Shown here in pieces: positions 57,501-64,000 of a DNA stretch of 64,000 bases. Position numbers and translations under genes: made by a program. Numbering within the stretch: the stretch's first letter is position 1; every line of letters starts with the position of its first letter. Source of the stretch: Pyrus communis (lineage: Eukaryota > Streptophyta > Magnoliopsida > Rosales > Rosaceae); NCBI RefSeq assembly GCF_963583255.1, contig NC_084803.1, positions 6,252,238 through 6,316,237 of the forward strand, in the 5' to 3' direction. A model generated the notes under the pieces. It did not search any database and was not told the origin of the DNA. It worked only from the letters and a program-made list of their open reading frames with translations.

Positions 57501-59539
57501 ACTCGCCGTCTTCAACCAACGATGTGGCGAACTAAATATGCAACCTAATTGCTATGTTACATGCGTTTTATATAGTTTCCAGACCAAACTGTATTTTGGG
57601 CCGTACAAAGCTTTATCTGAGTTTTCAGCCCAAACTTCATGTTTTTTATTAGGGTTTTATCTGTATAATTAAACTGAGATAGGGACGTGATTTGCTACCC
57701 ATCTGTTAGGGTTTTATCTAAATCATCCCGGAGAGGGCTTCCCGCACTTTTTTTCTTGGTTTGTTTGTTATATAATTGATCGAATACTTAAGCTATCATA
57801 CTTTCAACTAACTTCCAACCCTCTTTCACACTGGACATATTTATAGAGAACTGAATATAGGACTTTGGACCTCAAAGTGTAGAGGGCTAGCTTATTCTTA
57901 ACGCTTAAACTACAAATCTTTTGTCCTTCATCGGACATTTGTTTGCAAAATCCACGTCGATTGCCAAAGTGTCGTCGGAGAACCAAGTTCCCAGAAGGCA
58001 GAACAAGCGAAAGTACGGAGGGATGACCACGAGCAGAGCAGCATGAGCTCTCCAAGATTGGTTTTTTTTTTGTACAGTGGCACTAGCTGAACCAGCCAAT
58101 ATATAAATAAGACAATTAGATTGGTGAAACGTATAAAAATAAAATAATTTGATTGGATTACTTAATGAGAAGCATGAAGCACGGCCCAGATGAGTGGGAG
58201 CAAAAAGATGAGCCACATGTGCCTGTAAATTGGATGCATTTGATTGAAACAGACTTCTGAATCAGAAATCGAAGCTACAATTAATGATTGCTAAACCCCC
58301 AAGTTAATTATCTGATTAAATCGCTTATCCATATTCCTAATAATTATGATCGATAATAACAATAATAATTAAAAGTCTAAACGCAAAAATCTGAAAGTTA
58401 ATGGGGAGAGGGATCTGATATTATTTCAAAAGAGCTTACATTCTTGGTGCAGTATGAAAATAAATTATATATAAAAATAAAAGTCTATATTATGCTATGT
58501 AGCAGAAAGTTAAAAAAAAACAAAGATTATATAATTATGCTAATTTGCAGATGCAGGTACATTCTAGGGTTCTAGAATATAGAAGCCAGCTAATTAGTAA
58601 TTAACTATGGTTCAAGCCAGCTAATTAATTGGGTAGCTAGCTGGGTTAAATGGAATATAATGCACAGCTCTCTGAGAAAGGTCAAGAAGTTTTATAAAAT
58701 TAATTAAATTGTGTATGTGGTAATTCAAGAAAGACCCATGAAGACTTTGAAAAAGAATATGAAAAAAGATATGGAATACTTGAAACTAACAGAAGAATTG
58801 GCACGAAACTGAGCGCAGTGACGTTTTATGATTCATACAACTAACTTCACTTATTAGGATAAACTTGATTGTTGTTGTGTGCGTGACAGGAAAATTATCA
58901 GATGTCGGTTTTAATCATTGGATGCTATTATTCCTGGACTGATATGATTTAAGGAGGCCTTTATACTATGCATTCTGTTTAAAGTTGAATAACATAAAAG
59001 AAAAGAGACAACAGACGAATCTTTATAGAATTAAATTGTGAGAAACTGGTGAGTTGTTAATTTTTTTTGAATTCATCATAATGTTTTGAGTACTAACCCT
59101 AAGCTGGCTTTTTGAACCATCAGTAAGAATACGTGAGAGGAAATAAGTAGGTCTGCCAAACTTGGAGGGCACAAGGTTGACCATGGCAAATCAACTTCGT
59201 CATGCACTGAAAATCTAAGAGTGGTACCATGTTGAGAAGATCATTTTGATTCTGATTTGCAAGATTTTAGTTTTTTGTTTTCATTTTTTTAAACTAACAA
59301 AATTTTAGTTTTTATGTTTCGAAAGGTGAAATAAAAATTGAAAATGAAATGATTATCTAATGGACTTTTAGTTCGTATAAGAAGCCAAAGCAACTGCATG
59401 TCTGTTTGTTACTCTTGTTGGATCCAATTTTTTGTTTAAGAAAATTATGAATATAGAGTTAAATTCCTTAATACTCATTAATTGTAAAAACTGAAAAGTG
59501 GATCAAAGAAGGTTTATCAAATAATCCCTAGTATATATA

Positions 59540-59915
59540 GGGTTAGGATATGTGAACACACGTTTTTGACACACAAATTGGCATCCATGTTGCAAGACTC
59601 AATTCATAATATATTTCAATGATCCAAACTATCTATATTTTAATACATCATTCAAAGATTATCCTTGCAAAAAATTAGACAAAACCAAAACCATTTAAAC
59701 ATTCATTTATAATGAAAAAAATGGACGACTACTATTTTACAAAGAAACACTAAACTTAATTGAACGATCATATGGTTTCGAATTTGGGTGATTCTTGGTA
59801 CAAATGATATTTCAGGGAATATTTAAATGATAAACGGCTCAGATTGTTGAAATACATTACAGAGTTAGCCCCACAAAAATGTGCGTCAAAAGCGTGTGTC
59901 CCTAAATCTTAACCC
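59540..59915. mobile_element. 376-bp MITE with long imperfect TIRs
   Basis: The left end GGGTTAGGATATGTGAACACACG pairs with the right end, read in reverse complement as GGGTTAAGATTTAGGGACACACG. The pairing extends through TTTTTGACACAC and TTTTGACGCAC, so the TIRs are about 38 bp. No clear target duplication was found. It is non-coding. Confidence 0.7.
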
Positions 59916-61831
59916 ATGTACAGAGATATACATGTTGATGCTATACCTTCTTCGTATAAATGGTTTCAAAAAGGGTACCCTTCATTTTGTTTGTTTAGTT
60001 TCCTTACCTAAATAAAAAATGAGAAATTTGGAAAAGTGCTCTGTTTAGACGCTAAAAGGACTTTTGCTCCACTTTTGTAGATTTATTAGAATTTTTATTT
60101 TTTACGTGTGAAAAGACTTACCTAGGCCTAATTGTATTCAAATCTGTTGCCTAGTTCCGATTATATACTCGAGACCCTCTCGAGAACGACTAGTGCCAAT
60201 CTCAACACATCTAGAGTAATACGACGTTAAACAAATATAACACTCGAAGTAAGAGAGATGGCTCAACAAGCATTTGAGATGGAAGCAAGTTGTTCTCGAA
60301 TTTAGCATTGTGTTTGAATATATAGGGTAACTTTCTTGAAATTTTTAAAAAGTTGGGGAAATTAAAGTCTTGACAAATTACAATTATTGCAGATTATTAG
60401 TGTGGATCACGTTATACTTGCAATAATATTTTCCAATCATGATATGTACATATGCTTAATCCTACTACTATATGTATTTGTCCCACTGTATTTGTACCTT
60501 TCAATGATCACGCACCTTTCCTCCAACATGTGAATTACGCAATGTAATTAAGCTCACGTACACTACGTAAGAAGAAAGTAGTTAAGAATCAAATACAAAC
60601 TAGCCGTTTATCTGGTGTTATGTTTCTCTTTTCGACACTAAAACAGATCATAAGCTCGTATTGAATTCTTCCTTTTTTATTGTCAACAAATAACGCTTAT
60701 TTTAAATACGATTATTTCTCTAATGTTAAAAAAAGGTCACAAGATGGTCTAAGGCTAGTTGCAGTTCTTTTTTTCATAATCGAAAAAGGTCTCGAGTGCT
60801 TCGAGTCGAATTCTTCTTCCTTATTAGTACGGAGAAAAATAAATTAAAAAAAAAAAGAAAAAAAGGAAGCAGGGACAATAGCTGAACATCTTGTGAAATT
60901 TTCTTCATCATTCATTTGAAAAGTGGAGCACTTAACTTAATCACGGTAATTACCTTCACTTCACATCACAGATAATGGCATTTTGCCTCTCACTTTCCTG
61001 GAACACAAGAAAATTATTAATAAAAATAATAATGTGATCTCGTCTTCAAGTCTTGATGTCTGAAATATAACTTAATTTGAGACCACCGCAACTGTAAAAT
61101 CATAAGAAATAAAGAAGTAAAAATATCTTAGCCAAAAAAGTAATTTTAACGTTCCGAGTTCCGGTGAGTGTTGGTATTAGTCATTCTCATTCCTCACACT
61201 TTGATAAATTTCTATTTTTTACTCCTCATAATCAGTTACATTATATATCTAATTTTAAAACTCAAACGTGTATTGGTGCGGAACTCTAAACCCTAAAAGC
61301 TGCAATGGGAGACAAAGACAGAGATCAATCTTCACGTATTTAACGGGTGCATATAATATAGGACCTCTTCAAAAAGCAAAGTTATTATGTGGTATTCAAA
61401 TAATGTTACGTGTATAATAAGTTTGTATGTTATAATACGAGTGTATGAAGTTGTATTTTAGAATATAGTATTAATAAGAATCCATACGTATTGTTAGGAC
61501 AAACAAGCTGATTATATGTTGCGGTTAAATTAGTAACAAACTTGTGGATTTAGTATTAAAAATATGAACTAATTATTAGTTTGTTTGAAAATGTTTTAAA
61601 AATAGTTGAAATCGTTTTTGATGAATATATAATTGCATGAAACCATAATAGCCCATCTCAATCAGTCCGATACTTGAGCTTCTGTGTATATATATACGAA
61701 TCTGTCAACCTTCTGATAGGTTTGTTACATAACTATATAATATATACACATATAAAAAGATAAGAATATCGAATTAGTTTATATAGAAAAATGTACATTA
61801 AATATTCATAATCTTAAAGTTCCTCAACCGC

Positions 61832-61839
61832 TATAAATT
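61832..61839 (+). promoter_or_regulatory. TATA box of the SAUR gene
   Basis: TATAAATT lies 90 bp upstream of the start codon at 61922. Confidence 0.6.
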
Positions 61840-61921
61840 GAAAGCTTCTCAAATGAACAAAAAGGAAGCAATTTCACAAAAAGCTAGCTATCTACATTGA
61901 CAGTTTGGTTCAAGAGTAACA

Positions 61922-62440
61922 ATGAACAACACCATGGATTCAAAGAAATCAAACAAGATCAGAGACATTGTCAGGCTCCAACAGATTCTCAAAAAGTGGA
62001 GAAAGATTGCTAACTCATCAAAAGCAATATCCGCCGCCACCACTACCACCTCCACCAGCAAGAGCATCAAGTTTCTGAAGAGGACACTTTCTCTGTCTGA
62101 AAAAACAACCACTTCATGTGAAGCCTCAAACAATGCTGCTGTCCCAAAAGGCTACCTTGCTGTCTGTGTTGGGGAAGAGCTCAAGAGGTTTGTCATCCCA
62201 ACTGACTACTTGGGTCGGCCAGCTTTCCACATTCTGTTGAGAGAGGCGGAGGAGGAGTTTGGGTTTCAGCAGACCGGCGTTTTGAGGATTCCATGTGAGG
62301 TTTCTGTGTTTGAAGGTATTCTGAAGATGGTGGAGGAAGACAAGGACTTGTTCTTCAATAATATGGTGGGAGGTTGCTCAACAGCATCAGATGGCCAGCT
62401 CAACGTTTCTCACCACCCAGAAAACCCAATGTGCATATAG
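61922..62440 (+). CDS. SAUR auxin-responsive protein
   Basis: Intronless frame of 172 residues, as usual for SAUR genes. The N-terminal extension contains NKIRDIVRLQQILKKWRKIA (11-30), seen in the SAUR37/38-type clade (AT4G31320/AT2G24400). A Ser/Thr-rich linker follows, then the SAUR core about 72-140: VPKGYLAVCVGEELKRFVIP, YLGRPAFHILLREAEEEFGF and LRIPCEVSVFEGIL. SAUR proteins promote acid growth, partly by inhibiting PP2C-D phosphatases at the plasma membrane, and are rapidly induced by auxin. A second in-frame ATG at 61934 (MDSKKSNK) matches the usual family start and may be the true one. The 3' UTR has no obvious DST motif by eye. Confidence 0.93.
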   Translation: MNNTMDSKKSNKIRDIVRLQQILKKWRKIANSSKAISAATTTTSTSKSIKFLKRTLSLSEKTTTSCEASNNAAVPKGYLAVCVGEELKRFVIPTDYLGRPAFHILLREAEEEFGFQQTGVLRIPCEVSVFEGILKMVEEDKDLFFNNMVGGCSTASDGQLNVSHHPENPMCI

Positions 62441-64000
62441 GGTTTTGATCTTCTTTTTTTTTTTCCCCTTTTCCTTACTCCTCAAGATCTTATCTTTCAG
62501 ATGAGAAGGAGGTGAAAGAAATCTGAAGTTGAGTTACGTAAATTATCTTCTGACGCATTTTGTCAGGCATCCAATCCCAATTCAACATCTGATTTTCTGA
62601 GGCATCTAATCTACCATTTTGGTAGCAGAACTGCTACCATATAGTACTATACATATTAATAATACATATATAGACTAGCACTAAGCATTAATCAATTAGT
62701 AAGATAATACTATACTAATCACTCATACGGACATCCAATCGAAGCAGTCATAGTCAATAATCTAAGATCATCCGTTAGATTTAGAAATCAAAAGGTATCC
62801 AATTAAAAAAATGAAATGTTGGGAAAAGAGATTGGTTCAATCAAAAGAAAAAAGACGCTTGGTCAATATTTCTCAATAAAACATTACAAATAAATAACGT
62901 GTCACCAATAAGAATGAACACGTTCATTAATACTTAAATAATAATTCTATTAATTTTCATATCGTTTAATTTACAAAATTTTCTTTACAAATTTAATTTC
63001 CTTATCATTACTTCTTTGAAAAATACCCATAGTACTAGCAAGTACTATTAACACCGAAAGTGTTGTCAGATAATAAGAGCCTCCAGATTTTCAATACTTA
63101 CATTCTACGTAAGTTTGTTGTCAGCAAACCACTCGTCTGAGTTTGCCACCTATATACTAGATTATAATAAAATATTAACTCAAGTCATGTGTACATATGT
63201 GTAGATTAATTCAGATCGTTCATATTTGTGGAACTCATAAACCAATAACGGTCATAACTAGACGTACAGAGATCGTAGCATGGTTTAATTATTATTGTAT
63301 ATATACTCTACAGTTGGTATCCTATGTCTGCGATGCAGAAGGTTGGAAACAAAATGCTTAGTTTAAAAGACTTTTGGATGCGTAAAACAATACTATATTG
63401 CAGAAATTTTGCACTTGCATCAAGTAATAAACACCGAAAATCTAACATTGGCAGATTTTAGCTTCACAATTTGCTCGTTCATGTGCATTCTTCTGTTTCA
63501 AACTTGAGGAAGCAAAGCCATGTGTCAATGGTGACAATCAAGCCAAGGAAAATGTAAAATATGATGCAGTTTGGAGTTGAAAAAATCCACAGTAAGGTCC
63601 TGTAAAACGGGCTGAATTTTCATGAAAACCTGGGGTTAGAGTTGTAACTCCCAATCAATCTCTAGCAAAATTTTTGAAAAAAAAAAAAAAAAAAAAAATC
63701 TCTTACAAAACCATTAATCTGAACGACGAAGAAAGAATTTTCACTTGTAAATTGCTTCCTCTCAAACAAAACTACGCAAACATAAAACATGAGAACCTGA
63801 AAAATGAACATAAGCTGTACAAAAATTGGAGGAATTCGACAATCATATCACATTCATGTATTGGCGGAGGAAATAATCAAATTCGAAACTTCAAGTGCAG
63901 CGTCTTTGATAAAAGAAATTGGAGGCTTAAATAGACACCTCCTCACCATCATTGTAATTTGGGAATGTGACACATTTGAATGCCTTGCACTTTGAACACA
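62441..64000. other. SAUR 3' flank, AT-rich, no further gene
   Basis: 62881-63012 is a third, eroded member of the GGGTAATGTTAGG-ended MITE family (GTGTCACCAATAAGAATGAACACGTTC, then TTATCATTAC). A poly-A run lies at 63680-63700. Frames at 63674-63995 have no coding look. Confidence 0.5.

Larger units (their letters stand above)
53463..61831. other. Large gene-poor interval
   Basis: No convincing gene was found in 8.4 kb. It is AT-rich, with long T runs at 53800-53880 and 55345-55365. 55790-56150 is rich in CGATAT-type short palindromes (TCGATATTTCTG, ACCGATATCGATAT) and looks like a dispersed repeat. 54431-54597 and 59540-59915 are MITEs listed separately. Frames at 57804-58216 have no coding look. 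Confidence 0.5.

Noticed and set aside
57804..58216. Two overlapping minus frames of 83 and 103 codons
   Set aside because: There is no recognisable domain or splice context, and the composition matches surrounding non-coding DNA.

Overview
This is plant nuclear DNA: AT-rich, with intron-split genes set far apart among transposable elements. The Cassandra-type retroelement and the gene families fit a woody rosid, most likely Rosaceae tribe Maleae (apple or pear). That taxonomic call is inference; no search was run.

Layout. 0.9-5.8 kb holds broken, rearranged exons (minus strand) of a coiled-coil gene of the Arabidopsis AT2G24420/AT4G31340 type, including four copies of one 114-bp exon, plus a duplicated promoter segment. 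5.97-10.42 kb is a full-length PIF/Harbinger element: perfect 13-bp terminal inverted repeats (TIRs), TAA target duplication, a transposase with two stop codons and an intact Myb/SANT partner gene. 10.54-13.71 kb looks like a solo Gypsy LTR with a hairpin-forming 65-bp satellite. 15.6-16.8 kb is a frameshifted DUF247 gene.

19.7-27.3 kb is the largest intact gene: an 18-exon ABC1 atypical kinase fused to a class C beta-lactamase-like domain (AT5G24810 type). It is followed by a CML45/46-like EF-hand gene (29.6 kb), a bZIP9 orthologue (31.4-34.0 kb, minus), a GT64/EPC1-like pseudogene (47-48 kb, minus), a DUF599 membrane protein (50.9-53.5 kb, minus) and a SAUR gene (61.9 kb). Neighbouring ABC1-lactamase, bZIP9 and DUF599 genes recall Arabidopsis AT5G24810, AT5G24800 and AT5G24790. 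The SAUR and coiled-coil fragments recall a second pair (AT2G24400/AT2G24420 or AT4G31320/AT4G31340).

Between the genes lie many small elements. Four MULE-type MITEs have 9-bp target duplications. A 1.7-kb Harbinger-type element carries what look like captured U2 snRNA promoters with the first bases of U2. A roughly 6.1-kb non-coding LTR retrotransposon (minus strand) contains a Cassandra TRIM whose LTR carries two 5S-rRNA-like modules. No tRNA gene, intact rRNA gene or CRISPR array was seen. Exon boundaries are hand-made from splice consensus, reading frame and family knowledge.
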